Below the pieces are notes generated by a model. That model saw only the letters and a program-made list of their open reading frames with translations. It made no database searches and had not been told where the DNA came from. Shown here in pieces: positions 27,076 to 35,366 of a DNA stretch of 58,317 nucleotides. Made by a program: the position numbers and the translations under genes. Position 1 is the first letter of the stretch. The number at the start of each line of letters is the position of its first letter. Origin of the DNA: JARYGU01 sp033795365 (GTDB lineage Bacteria; Pseudomonadota; Alphaproteobacteria; Rhizobiales; Rhizobiaceae); NCBI GenBank assembly GCA_033795365.1, contig JARYGU010000028.1:1-58317 (forward strand). Direction: 5' to 3'.

Positions 27076-27459
27076 GACCTTTTCTCTCCAATGGTCTGCC
27101 GATTTGATCACCCCGTACGGCCTCGATCGATACGGCACGCAAGCGCGCACGCTCGCCGTCGGCACAGGTCCTACGGACTCTCGTGGAATCAGCTTCTGGA
27201 GATCTCATGCGGACGTCATGCCCGCGCCGTCTTGCTGCTTACTCAATCAAAGATAGCAAAAGTATTGTTAAAAAATCCTAAAGTTCTAAATGACGGAGGC
27301 TATGTTCTTGTAAAATATGAATATATATATGAGATTTTCAATCAGGATTCCGGTGCTGGGAACGGCGTGTCTTTCTGGATTTCATGACACAACCATAAAG
27401 AGTGTGCAAGCGGAGACTATCCCGTTGCCTTTCGTAAGGTAAGGCGCACTGAACGCCGC
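27076..27459. other. AT-rich intergenic region before the chemoreceptor gene
   Basis: The 384 bases contain no convincing gene. From about 27238 to 27350 the sequence is unusually AT-rich for this replicon (poly-A/T runs, an alternating AT stretch near 27320-27330). It most likely holds the chemoreceptor promoter and its activator sites. A short open frame crossing it (27091-27387) has no coding character. Confidence 0.5.
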
Positions 27460-27493
27460 AAAAAAACCGCCCGGCCTTTCGGCGGGCGGTTTG
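27460..27493 (-). terminator. Intrinsic terminator of cheW
   Basis: AAACCGCCCG (27464-27473) pairs with CGGGCGGTTT (27483-27492). On the minus strand the stem is followed by seven T residues (complement of the A-run 27460-27466), a textbook terminator 24 bases after the cheW stop. Confidence 0.9.
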
Positions 27494-27516
27494 GTCGGAA
27501 TTCCGCTTGAAAAGCG

Positions 27517-27993
27517 TCAGGCGGCGAGATCCTCGACCTCGCGCTCCTTGAACATGCGGGCCAGATTGAGGAAGCATATCATGCCGTTCTCATGGGCGAT
27601 GATGCCTTCGGCATAACCCTTGTCGAACGATGTCGTCACTTCCGGGACCGGCTGGATCTGGTCGCCGCGAATGGTCAGGATATCGGATACGCGATCGACG
27701 ACCAGGCCGATGACCATGCTGTGCACCTCGGCGACGACGATGGCGCTGCGCTCGTTGGCCTCGGTGCTCTTCATGCCGAGCTTGTGGGCGAGATCGATGA
27801 TGGGGATGACGGTGCCGCGGAGGTTCATCACGCCGATCACTTCCGGCGGGGAATGCGGTATCGGCGTGGAAGGCGCCCAGCCGCGGATTTCCCGGATGGT
27901 CGTGGTCTTCACGCAGAATTCCTGCTCATGAAGACGGAAGGCGATGATTTCCAGCACCTCGCCATTGTATCCGGCCATGTTGATCGTCGTCAT
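27517..27993 (-). CDS. cheW: Chemotaxis coupling protein CheW
   Basis: A 158-residue CheW, the adaptor linking chemoreceptors to the kinase CheA. The family core is clear: AFRLHEQEFCVKTTTIREIRGW, the receptor-binding NLRGTVIPIIDLAHKLG, and VVAEVHSMVIGLVVDRVSDIL. The start at 27993 (MTTINMAGYN) has a G-rich site upstream; an ATG 21 bases earlier is less likely. It lies next to a chemoreceptor rather than a che operon, so it may be a second CheW that works with that receptor. Confidence 0.92.
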   Translation of the reverse strand: MTTINMAGYNGEVLEIIAFRLHEQEFCVKTTTIREIRGWAPSTPIPHSPPEVIGVMNLRGTVIPIIDLAHKLGMKSTEANERSAIVVAEVHSMVIGLVVDRVSDILTIRGDQIQPVPEVTTSFDKGYAEGIIAHENGMICFLNLARMFKEREVEDLAA

Positions 27994-28184
27994 CGGTTTC
28001 GCCCCCTGAAACACAAGCGCTGCCCTGCAGCCCGAAAACGCATCATTACCGCCTGCAGGTTAATTTCTTTCGAATGAAGGCACGGCGTCGCACAAGGGGG
28101 CGGCCATGCCATCGGCTTTCCAGATTGCAGCCGGCACCAAGCCTCTCGATGAACACACAGTACACGACAGCAATCGGATTTATC

Positions 28185-28286
28185 CCTCATCCGGCCTGCC
28201 GGCCACCTTCTCCCGCAAGCGGAGAAGGAATGAGGGCCGCAACGCCGGCGATCCTCCTCTCCGCCTGCGGCGAGAGGGTCAGGGTC
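28185..28286. repeat. RIME-like mosaic repeat after rocD (copy B)
   Basis: It has the same two-palindrome element as at 14136-14271, in opposite orientation: CCTCATCCGGCCTGCCGGC, then CCTTCTCC (28206-28213) pairing with GGAGAAGG (28221-28228), then CCTCTCCGCC/GGCGAGAGG (about 28255-28277). It abuts the rocD stop codon and could act as its terminator or mRNA-stabilising hairpin. Confidence 0.75.
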
Positions 28287-29491
28287 TAAGTCCGCAACAC
28301 CGCCTCGAACTGGTCGACCGCCCAGTCGACCTGGGCGCCGGTTATCACGAGCGGCGGCGCTATCCTGATCGTGTCGCCATGCGTGTCCTTGGCGAGGATA
28401 CCGCGTTCCTTCAACGCCTCGCAATATTTGCGGGCGCCGCCGGCCGCGGGATCGAGCTCCACGGCGATCATCAGCCCACGCCCGCGCACCTCCTTGATGA
28501 TATTCGAACGGATCTCCTTGAGACCCTTCTGGAAGCGTTCGCCCATGCGCGCAGAATTGCCGATCATGTCCTCTTCCGTCAGCACGCGAAGCGCGGCCCG
28601 TGCGATGGCGCAGGCGAGCGGGTTGCCGCCGAAGGTCGAGCCGTGCTGCCCCGGCTTCAGGACGCCCAGGACCTCCGAATTCGAGAGGACCGCGGATACC
28701 GGATAGAAGCCGCCGGAAAGCGCCTTGCCGACCAGCGTCATATCCGCCTCGATGCCTTCGTGCTCTTCGGCGAGCAGCTTGCCGGTGCGGCCGAGACCGG
28801 TCTGGATTTCGTCGAGGATCAGCGTGATGCCGTGCTTCGTGCAGAGTTCGCGCACCGCAGGCAGATAACCCTGGGGAGGAATGAGGACGCCGGCCTCCCC
28901 CTGGATCGGCTCTATCAGAAAGGCGACGGTGTTCTCGGTGATCGCGGCGCGGAAAGCCTCGATATCGCCGAAGGGCACGTGACGGAACCCCGGAGCGAAG
29001 GGACCGAAGCCGTTGCGCGCATCCGGATCGGTCGAGAAGCCGACGATGCCCATGGTGCGTCCGTGGAAGTTGTTGTTGCAGACGACGATCTCCACCTTGC
29101 CTTCCGGCACGCCCTTGACTTCATAGCCCCATTTGCGCACGGCCTTTATCGCCGTCTCCACCGCCTCGGCTCCCGAGTTCATCGGCAGCACCTTGTGCGA
29201 GCCGGTGAGCGCGGCGATCTCTTCGTAGAAAAGCGCGAGCTGGTCGTTACGGAAGGCGCGGGACGTCAGAGTGAGCTTCTGCGCCTGCTCGATCATCGCG
29301 GCAAGGATCTTCGGGTGGCAGTGGCCCTGGTTGACCGCAGAATAGGCCGAGAGGCAATCGAGATAGCGGTTGCCTTCGGTGTCCCAGACATAAACCCCCT
29401 CGCCGCGCGAAAGCACGACGTCGAGAGGCTTGTAGTTGTGAGCGCCGAGGCGATACTCGGTTTCGATCAGGCTGGCGGCGTTCGGCGTCAT
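28286..29491 (-). CDS. rocD: Ornithine aminotransferase RocD
   Basis: A 401-residue class III PLP-dependent aminotransferase converting ornithine and 2-oxoglutarate to glutamate semialdehyde and glutamate. Visible motifs are the substrate and cofactor elements PMNSGAEAVETAIK and NNNFHGRT, the PLP-binding LILDEIQTGLGRTG and the Schiff-base Lys in LVGKALSGG. The C-terminus carries RGRGLMIAVEL. It follows the arginase gene by 21 bases in the same operon, so arginine is degraded through ornithine. The stop codon lies at the edge of a RIME-like repeat. Confidence 0.94.
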   Translation of the reverse strand: MTPNAASLIETEYRLGAHNYKPLDVVLSRGEGVYVWDTEGNRYLDCLSAYSAVNQGHCHPKILAAMIEQAQKLTLTSRAFRNDQLALFYEEIAALTGSHKVLPMNSGAEAVETAIKAVRKWGYEVKGVPEGKVEIVVCNNNFHGRTMGIVGFSTDPDARNGFGPFAPGFRHVPFGDIEAFRAAITENTVAFLIEPIQGEAGVLIPPQGYLPAVRELCTKHGITLILDEIQTGLGRTGKLLAEEHEGIEADMTLVGKALSGGFYPVSAVLSNSEVLGVLKPGQHGSTFGGNPLACAIARAALRVLTEEDMIGNSARMGERFQKGLKEIRSNIIKEVRGRGLMIAVELDPAAGGARKYCEALKERGILAKDTHGDTIRIAPPLVITGAQVDWAVDQFEAVLRT

Positions 29492-29512
29492 GGGTCTTCT
29501 CCGGATGATTGA

Positions 29513-30445
29513 TCAGGCGCTGCGGGTCGGCCGGTCGAAGATGCGGCGGCCGAAAAGGCTTGCGGTGAGCTCGACGAGAATGCGCGCGCTCTTGCCGCGA
29601 TCGTCGAGGAAGGGATTGAGCTCCACGACATCGAGCGAGGAGACGAGCCCGCTGTCGCAGAGCATCTCCATGACCAGATGGGCCTCGCGGAAGGTGGCGC
29701 CGCCGGGAACGGTCGTGCCGACGCCCGGCGCGATGTCCGGATCGAGGAAATCGACGTCGAGGCTGACATGCAGGAGGCCGTTCTCGGCCTTCACCGTGGC
29801 GATGATCTCGCGCATGATCGGAGCGATGCCGGTTTCGTCGATCGCCCGCATGTCGAAGACGTTTACGCCGTGCTCCGCGATCTCCTCGCGTTCGCGCGCG
29901 TCGACGGAACGGATGCCGATCTGAAATACCTTGCGCGGATCGACAAGCGGCCGGCCCTTTTCGAGGATCGGGGCGAACTCGGCCTCACCGCAGAAGAAGG
30001 CGACAGGCATGCCATGCATGTTGCCGGAGGGCGAGGTCGCCGGCGAATTGAAATCCGCATGCGCATCCAGCCAGAGGACGAAGAGCGGGCGCCCTTCTTC
30101 GGCGGCGTGGCGCGCCATGCCGGAAACGCTGCCCATGGAGAGCGCGTGATCGCCGCCGAGGATGAGCGGAAAATGCCCGGCACGGGCCGCCTCATGCACT
30201 GCACCGTCCAGAGCGCGCGTAAAGGCGGCGACGATCTGCAGATTGTTGGCGCCGGGATGATTGGCGAGATCGCGCACCGGCAGCGGCTTCAGGTCGCCCT
30301 GGTCGCTGACGGTATGGCCGAGCTCGGCAAGCACCGTGTCGATGCCGGCGATGCGCAAGGCCGCCGGGCCCATTGCGGCGCCGCGCCGCCCCGAGCCTTC
30401 TTCGATCGGCGCGCCGATCAGGGCCACTGTTTTGATTTCTGTCAT
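29513..30445 (-). CDS. arcB: Arginase
   Basis: A 310-residue ureohydrolase splitting arginine into ornithine and urea. The binuclear manganese ligands are present in GGDHALSMG, LDAHADFN and SLDVDFLDP. The start at 30445 (MTEIKTVALIG) has GGGGA 5 bases upstream; a longer open frame to 30742 has no coding character and would overlap the divergent regulator. Rhizobial arginase is named arcB in some genomes and rocF/argI in others. It is the first gene of the operon with rocD, and is probably controlled by the divergent Lrp/AsnC protein. Confidence 0.92.
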   Translation of the reverse strand: MTEIKTVALIGAPIEEGSGRRGAAMGPAALRIAGIDTVLAELGHTVSDQGDLKPLPVRDLANHPGANNLQIVAAFTRALDGAVHEAARAGHFPLILGGDHALSMGSVSGMARHAAEEGRPLFVLWLDAHADFNSPATSPSGNMHGMPVAFFCGEAEFAPILEKGRPLVDPRKVFQIGIRSVDAREREEIAEHGVNVFDMRAIDETGIAPIMREIIATVKAENGLLHVSLDVDFLDPDIAPGVGTTVPGGATFREAHLVMEMLCDSGLVSSLDVVELNPFLDDRGKSARILVELTASLFGRRIFDRPTRSA

Positions 30446-30549
30446 TGCTTTCCCCGCAGTTCGCGTTTTTTCCGGTCCGACCCGGATTTTACAGCCATTA
30501 TTGCCGCACGCCATGCTGACAAAAAGAGGGAAAACTGACAAATAGAGCG

Positions 30550-30567
30550 GCATATTATTCAATATGC
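30550..30567. promoter_or_regulatory. Inverted repeat between arginase and Lrp genes, candidate operator
   Basis: GCATATT (30550-30556) and AATATGC (30561-30567) form a perfect inverted repeat around 4 bases, in the 140-base divergent control region, 19 bases before the regulator start. AT-centred palindromes are typical binding sites of Lrp/AsnC regulators. Confidence 0.5.
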
Positions 30568-30585
30568 TAAGCGCGAGAATACAGA

Positions 30586-31026
30586 ATGATAAGTCTCGAC
30601 GATCTTGACCACGCACTGATCGGCGCGCTGCGCCACAATGCGCGCACACCGGTCTCCTCGCTTGCGGCCATGACCGGCGCTTCGCGCGCCACGGTGGCCG
30701 CCCGCATCGAACGGCTCGTCTCGTCGGGGACGATCGCCGCATTCACGATACGCACCGGGGCGGAACTGTCCGGCAGCGGCGTGCGCGCCATCGTGATGAT
30801 CGAAGTCCACGGCAAGATGGCCGACCGGGTCTCCGCGCAGCTTCGCGGCCTGCCGCAGGTCCGCGCGCTGCATTCCACCAACGGAAGATGGGACTTCATC
30901 GCCGAACTCGAGGACAAGGATCTCGGCACGTTCGACGAGACGCTTCATCGCATCCGCCTGATCGACGGGATCACCGTGACGGAGACGAATATCCTGCTGA
31001 AGACCACGAAGAACGCACTCTCGTAA
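30586..31026 (+). CDS. Lrp/AsnC-family regulator of arginine catabolism
   Basis: A 146-residue Lrp/AsnC regulator with an N-terminal HTH (LDHALIGALRHNARTPVSSLAAMTGASRATVAARIERL) and the RAM effector domain (VRAIVMIEVHG to TETNILLKT). It is divergent from arginase-rocD. In Agrobacterium a similar gene regulates arginase and ornithine aminotransferase for arginine/ornithine use, so the same role is likely. The ATG at 30586 gives the usual family length. Confidence 0.87.
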   Translation: MISLDDLDHALIGALRHNARTPVSSLAAMTGASRATVAARIERLVSSGTIAAFTIRTGAELSGSGVRAIVMIEVHGKMADRVSAQLRGLPQVRALHSTNGRWDFIAELEDKDLGTFDETLHRIRLIDGITVTETNILLKTTKNALS

Positions 31027-31082
31027 GGAGGCGCCTTCGGGCCGGATGGTGCGAACAGCGCCGGGCTCCCCGAAAATGCGGA

Positions 31083-34000
31083 TCAGTATTCGCGTTCGTA
31101 GAAGATGCCCGCCGCGCCGCCACTGCTGCCCGCCTCGCCGCGCAGCTTCACGCCGCGCCCGACATCGAGATTGATGACGGCCTTGCCTCCGCCGGATTCG
31201 GCATCCTGCTTGAGCTCCAGATAGGTGCGATCGTTGAGATACTTGCCGGCCGAGACCTGGGCGCGCCCTTCCGCGTCGGTGGAGATGTCGAGATCGTCGA
31301 CGCCAAGCCTGCTGCGCAATCCTTCGAGAAGCCCGCCGGAGCGCCCGCCCGCAAGCTGGTTCACCGCGGCGGCGAGCTGGGCGATCTGCAGCGCCGACAG
31401 ATTGGACATCGAGCGATTGAAGATGAGCTGTGCCAGGATCTCGTCCTGCGGCAGAGCGGGCGAGGAGGAGAAGCTGACCGTGGGATTGCTGGCAAGCCCC
31501 GCCACGGTGACGGTGATCGTGGTCGAGCCGGCGGTCGAGGTCGCCTTCAGGTCGAGGGTCGGCACGAGCCCGCCCGCAAAACCGATATTGCCGTCGGTGA
31601 AATCGAGGCGCTTGGCAAGGATTTCCAGCCGCCCGCGGCGCATTTCGAAACCGCCGCTGATGTCGGGATTGGGCGACGTGCCGCGAATGGTCAGCCGGCC
31701 GCCGAGTTCCGCGTCGATCCCGCGTCCCCGCACGAATATCTGGCCCGGCGCATCGACGACGAGATCGAGCCCGATGCCGCGGCCCTCGCCGCTTCCGCCG
31801 GTATTTTCCCTGTGGATCTCGTTGTTCATGACGACGACATCGCGCGGGGCGTTCTTGTGCTTGATATCGATTTCCGAAAGCGAAGCCGGCAGCTTTTCCG
31901 GAATGGTGATGGCCGCCTTGCTGATGCGCACCGTGCCACCGAGGACGGGTGCCGACAGCAAGGGGCCGGTCAGCGTCAGGTCGCCGGCGACATTGGCGTT
32001 GAAGAGCGTGCCGTCGACATAGGTGATATTGCCGAGATTGATGGTCAGGTTCGCCGGATATCCGGAACCGGGCGCTATCCCGACGGTCCCGCTGCCGGAA
32101 ATACGCCCGCCGCTCGCAAGCGTTCCCGTGAGCTGTTCGATGGTCGCCTGCTGGCCGTTGAGCGAAACGCGTGCGGCGAGGCCGTTGATTGCGAGATTGC
32201 GGCGCACGTCGATGAGCTGCGCGCCGGACGTGGAGACGGTGCCGCTGATGACGGGGCTTCGCGCAGCGCCCGAAATCGAAAGATCGACCGCGGCATTTCC
32301 CGAAAGCGTAAACCCCTGCTCGGCCAGTTGGGCGGCCAGAAGCGAGAAGGGCAAGGTTCCGTCCACCTTGATGGAAAGCGGCATATTCCCGGTGATGCCG
32401 ACGGTTCCGCTGCCGCGGAAGGACATGCCCCCGCCCCCCGAAAGGGTGGTGTCGAGCCGGACCGTATTATTCGCGAATTCGCCCTTGGCATTGATCGCGA
32501 AGGCTCCGACGCCTGCGGATCTCGTCTGGCTGATCGCCGCCCCCTGCCAGTCGAGCGCGTAGCCGACGACCGGTGCCGATGCGCTGCCCTTGACCGTCAC
32601 CGTTCCGCCGATCGTGCCTTCCGCACCCAGCCCGGCTGCGAAGGCATTCACGAGGCTGGCCGGCAAGGCATTCAGCCTTGCCGAAAGGTCGAGGGCCTCT
32701 CCGGCCGTGCCGCTGACCGCGATGTTGCCGCTGCCGGCCGCTATGGTCAGCCCGTCGAGCGTAACCGTTCCGCCATCCACGCCGATGCGGGTGGGGTTCG
32801 CCAGCCGGACGGCAATTCTCCTCGGCGCGGCCTCGAAGCGGTCGAGGCCGACATTGATGCGGCTTCCCTGCTGCTCGATCCGGGCCCTTGCCACCAGCGG
32901 CGCGCCATCGTAACGGCCGCCGAGGTCGACATTCGTGACCGCGCCTTCGCGGTTGAAGGCGAGATTCAGCCCCTCCAGCCTGTTGGCCCCGGCGACCAGC
33001 GATTCCGTCCTGACGCTGCCGGTTATCGCCGCCGTCTTGAGATCGGCGATCCGGAGATCGACGGAGGGCTTTTCGATCCGCAGAGTATCGCGGCGTATGC
33101 CGGACCCGTTCGCCTGGAGGGTAAGGGCTGTGCGCCCGCCGCTGTTGTCGATGACGACATTGCCGGCAAGATCGCCTGCCGCCTTCTGGCCGGCCATGGC
33201 GGCAAGCAAGGAGAGATCGGGGAAATTGAAGCGGATCGTACCGTCGGGCATGAAGTCGGGCGCAAGCGTCAGCGCGCCATTCAGGGTATTCGGCCCGATC
33301 TCGGCCTCGATCGTCGGAATGGATATCCGCCCGGCTTCCGACACGACGTTGGAGCGTATGTTGATGGCCTGGCCGTCGAGGGCGCCGGTCACCGTCAGCG
33401 CGCCGGACGGGCTGCCGGGCACGGCCTGGCCGTCGAGCGTCACCACCAGATCGCTCAAGGTGCGCCCGGCAAGCGTCGCGCCGCTGGAAGTCACCTCCGC
33501 CCGAACACCGAGGCCATTAAGTGGCCCCTTGGCCGTCATCTCGAAATCCGCCTGCCCCGTGGCATCGGCCAGGAGCTTGCCGAGTTCGAGCACCCGGCCG
33601 GAGAGCGCCGCGTCGAGATTGCCGCCGGCAAGCGCGACCGATCCGGCAGCCTCGACGGTACCGGATCTGAGCTGGAAATCGCGCAGGTCGAGCGCACCGT
33701 CACCGGCCGCCGAAAGCCGGCCCTCCATCGCAATCGTGGTATCGAACTTGGCCGCCAGACCTTCGGGCAGAACGGCAGGCAGGGCGAAAAGCTGGAAGGA
33801 AGCTTCCGCCTGCCTCGACTGAAGGCCGTAGGAGCCGGAGAGCGTGCCGCCGATGCTGGCGCTTTCGATCGTCACCGGATTGAAAGCCACGTTTTCGGGG
33901 GAAACGTCCAGCGCCGCCGATACCTTGATCGGCCCCTTGACCAGCCGTTCGACATCCGCGCTGGCAAAGGCGGTGTTTCCCGTCCCTATCGTCGCATCGA

Positions 34001-35261
34001 CCTTGCCGCTCCGGGTGGCGAGATTGAAGGCGGGGCTCTTCGCGGTGAGGCGGACATTCTCCACCTGTGCCTGCGGCAGCGTTGCCGAAAGCACGGACGC
34101 GCTTGCGTCCAAAGCCGCGCCATCCGCGGGGCCGGTTAAGGTGGCATTCGCCTGCTCGATCAGAAGTCTTGCCTCTCCCTCCGCAAGCGGCCAGCGAAAA
34201 TCGATCGGCCCGTTCGTTCCGGCAAGCCGGACCTCAAGGTCGTTAGCGCCGCTGGCGCTTGCCGTGCCGCTGGCATTCAAGGTCAACGCGCCGGTCGAGA
34301 TGTCGCCTTTTTCGATGCGGATCATATCGGACCCGTCGAAGGCGGCCGCCACGTCGATCCCGGTCGTGCCGGAAAAAAGCGGCCGGAGCTGCGGCGGCAT
34401 CAAAGCATCGAAGGAGCCGCCTCCGCTCAGCGCGACCCTGTGCACGCCCTCGCCCGAAAGCTCATGCCGCCCGTCGAGCGCGAGAACCTCGCCACCGTCG
34501 AGCGAAGCGGAGAGCTTGCCGACCCATTGCGAAAGCGGACCGTCGCCGGTCAGGCGAATATTGACGGCCGGCTCTCCGGGAAGCTTCAGGACCTGCGCGA
34601 GCATTCCGCCGGGCGGCTCGGCGATGTCGGCTTCGAGACGCAATTCGTTGCCGGGCGGATTGAAGACGATGTCGGCGGCAAGCCGCGCATCCGGCCGCTC
34701 CGTCTCGTTAAGGGCAAGCTTCAAGGCCACGCTGTCGCGGGTGGCGCTGCCTCCGCCCGCAAGCGCAAGCCTCTGCTCCCGGCCGGCGACCGCTTCCCCG
34801 ATCAGGATTTCCGGTATTTCGAGGCGGTCGACCGCAACTTCAAGCGGGAGGGAGAATGGCTCCTTCGAGGATTGCGTTTCCTCCTGCGCGGCTGGCGATG
34901 GCAGCCGCAGAAGCGAGACGGAGGATGCGGCAACGTGCTCGGCATTGAACCGGAACGCCAGCAGGTCGAGCGGCGTCCAGTCTACGGAGAGATCACGGAG
35001 TTCCGCATAGGCCCCGGCGGCATCCGAAACGGTGACGGAACCGATCCGCAAATGACCGGTCAACAGGCCGGACGGATCGGCAATGGCGATCCGGCGATCC
35101 GGCGTCGATGCCAGGTCCTCGACCATACCGGCGGCAAGACGTGCGCCGGAATCGGTGAAGCCCACATAGGAGACGGCCGCAAGGAGCACGACGACGAGAA
35201 GGATGAAGGCATAGCCGACATAGCGCAGGATATGGCGAAGGATGCGGGCGAACTGAATCAT
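31083..35261 (-). CDS. tamB: Translocation and assembly module protein TamB
   Basis: A 1392-residue AsmA/TamB-family protein spanning the periplasm. An N-terminal inner-membrane anchor (about residues 13-33) is followed by a very long region of alternating beta-strand repeats, the hydrophobic groove predicted to carry lipids between membranes. The C-terminal DUF490 domain ends in LKQDAESGG...LRGEAG, the part that binds TamA. It lies 105 bases downstream of tamA, as is usual in alphaproteobacteria. An apparently long open frame on the opposite strand (30888-34139) is a shadow of this GC-rich gene. Confidence 0.93.
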   Translation of the reverse strand: MIQFARILRHILRYVGYAFILLVVVLLAAVSYVGFTDSGARLAAGMVEDLASTPDRRIAIADPSGLLTGHLRIGSVTVSDAAGAYAELRDLSVDWTPLDLLAFRFNAEHVAASSVSLLRLPSPAAQEETQSSKEPFSLPLEVAVDRLEIPEILIGEAVAGREQRLALAGGGSATRDSVALKLALNETERPDARLAADIVFNPPGNELRLEADIAEPPGGMLAQVLKLPGEPAVNIRLTGDGPLSQWVGKLSASLDGGEVLALDGRHELSGEGVHRVALSGGGSFDALMPPQLRPLFSGTTGIDVAAAFDGSDMIRIEKGDISTGALTLNASGTASASGANDLEVRLAGTNGPIDFRWPLAEGEARLLIEQANATLTGPADGAALDASASVLSATLPQAQVENVRLTAKSPAFNLATRSGKVDATIGTGNTAFASADVERLVKGPIKVSAALDVSPENVAFNPVTIESASIGGTLSGSYGLQSRQAEASFQLFALPAVLPEGLAAKFDTTIAMEGRLSAAGDGALDLRDFQLRSGTVEAAGSVALAGGNLDAALSGRVLELGKLLADATGQADFEMTAKGPLNGLGVRAEVTSSGATLAGRTLSDLVVTLDGQAVPGSPSGALTVTGALDGQAINIRSNVVSEAGRISIPTIEAEIGPNTLNGALTLAPDFMPDGTIRFNFPDLSLLAAMAGQKAAGDLAGNVVIDNSGGRTALTLQANGSGIRRDTLRIEKPSVDLRIADLKTAAITGSVRTESLVAGANRLEGLNLAFNREGAVTNVDLGGRYDGAPLVARARIEQQGSRINVGLDRFEAAPRRIAVRLANPTRIGVDGGTVTLDGLTIAAGSGNIAVSGTAGEALDLSARLNALPASLVNAFAAGLGAEGTIGGTVTVKGSASAPVVGYALDWQGAAISQTRSAGVGAFAINAKGEFANNTVRLDTTLSGGGGMSFRGSGTVGITGNMPLSIKVDGTLPFSLLAAQLAEQGFTLSGNAAVDLSISGAARSPVISGTVSTSGAQLIDVRRNLAINGLAARVSLNGQQATIEQLTGTLASGGRISGSGTVGIAPGSGYPANLTINLGNITYVDGTLFNANVAGDLTLTGPLLSAPVLGGTVRISKAAITIPEKLPASLSEIDIKHKNAPRDVVVMNNEIHRENTGGSGEGRGIGLDLVVDAPGQIFVRGRGIDAELGGRLTIRGTSPNPDISGGFEMRRGRLEILAKRLDFTDGNIGFAGGLVPTLDLKATSTAGSTTITVTVAGLASNPTVSFSSSPALPQDEILAQLIFNRSMSNLSALQIAQLAAAVNQLAGGRSGGLLEGLRSRLGVDDLDISTDAEGRAQVSAGKYLNDRTYLELKQDAESGGGKAVINLDVGRGVKLRGEAGSSGGAAGIFYEREY

Positions 35262-35366
35262 GTTTCATCCATATCGCATAAGCGGAGCCGGTGAAATCGC
35301 ATGTGGAAGTAAAGGACAAGTTCTTTCACACGCCGCAGCGAGCATAGCAGCCGAATCCGGCAGCAA

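Noticed and set aside
27091..27387. A 98-residue gene in the AT-rich gap
   Set aside because: It has no ribosome site or recognisable composition, and its codons change character midway through the AT-rich part.
30888..34139. A 1083-residue plus-strand open frame
   Set aside because: It is a shadow of tamB; its composition is low in hydrophobic residues and matches no family.
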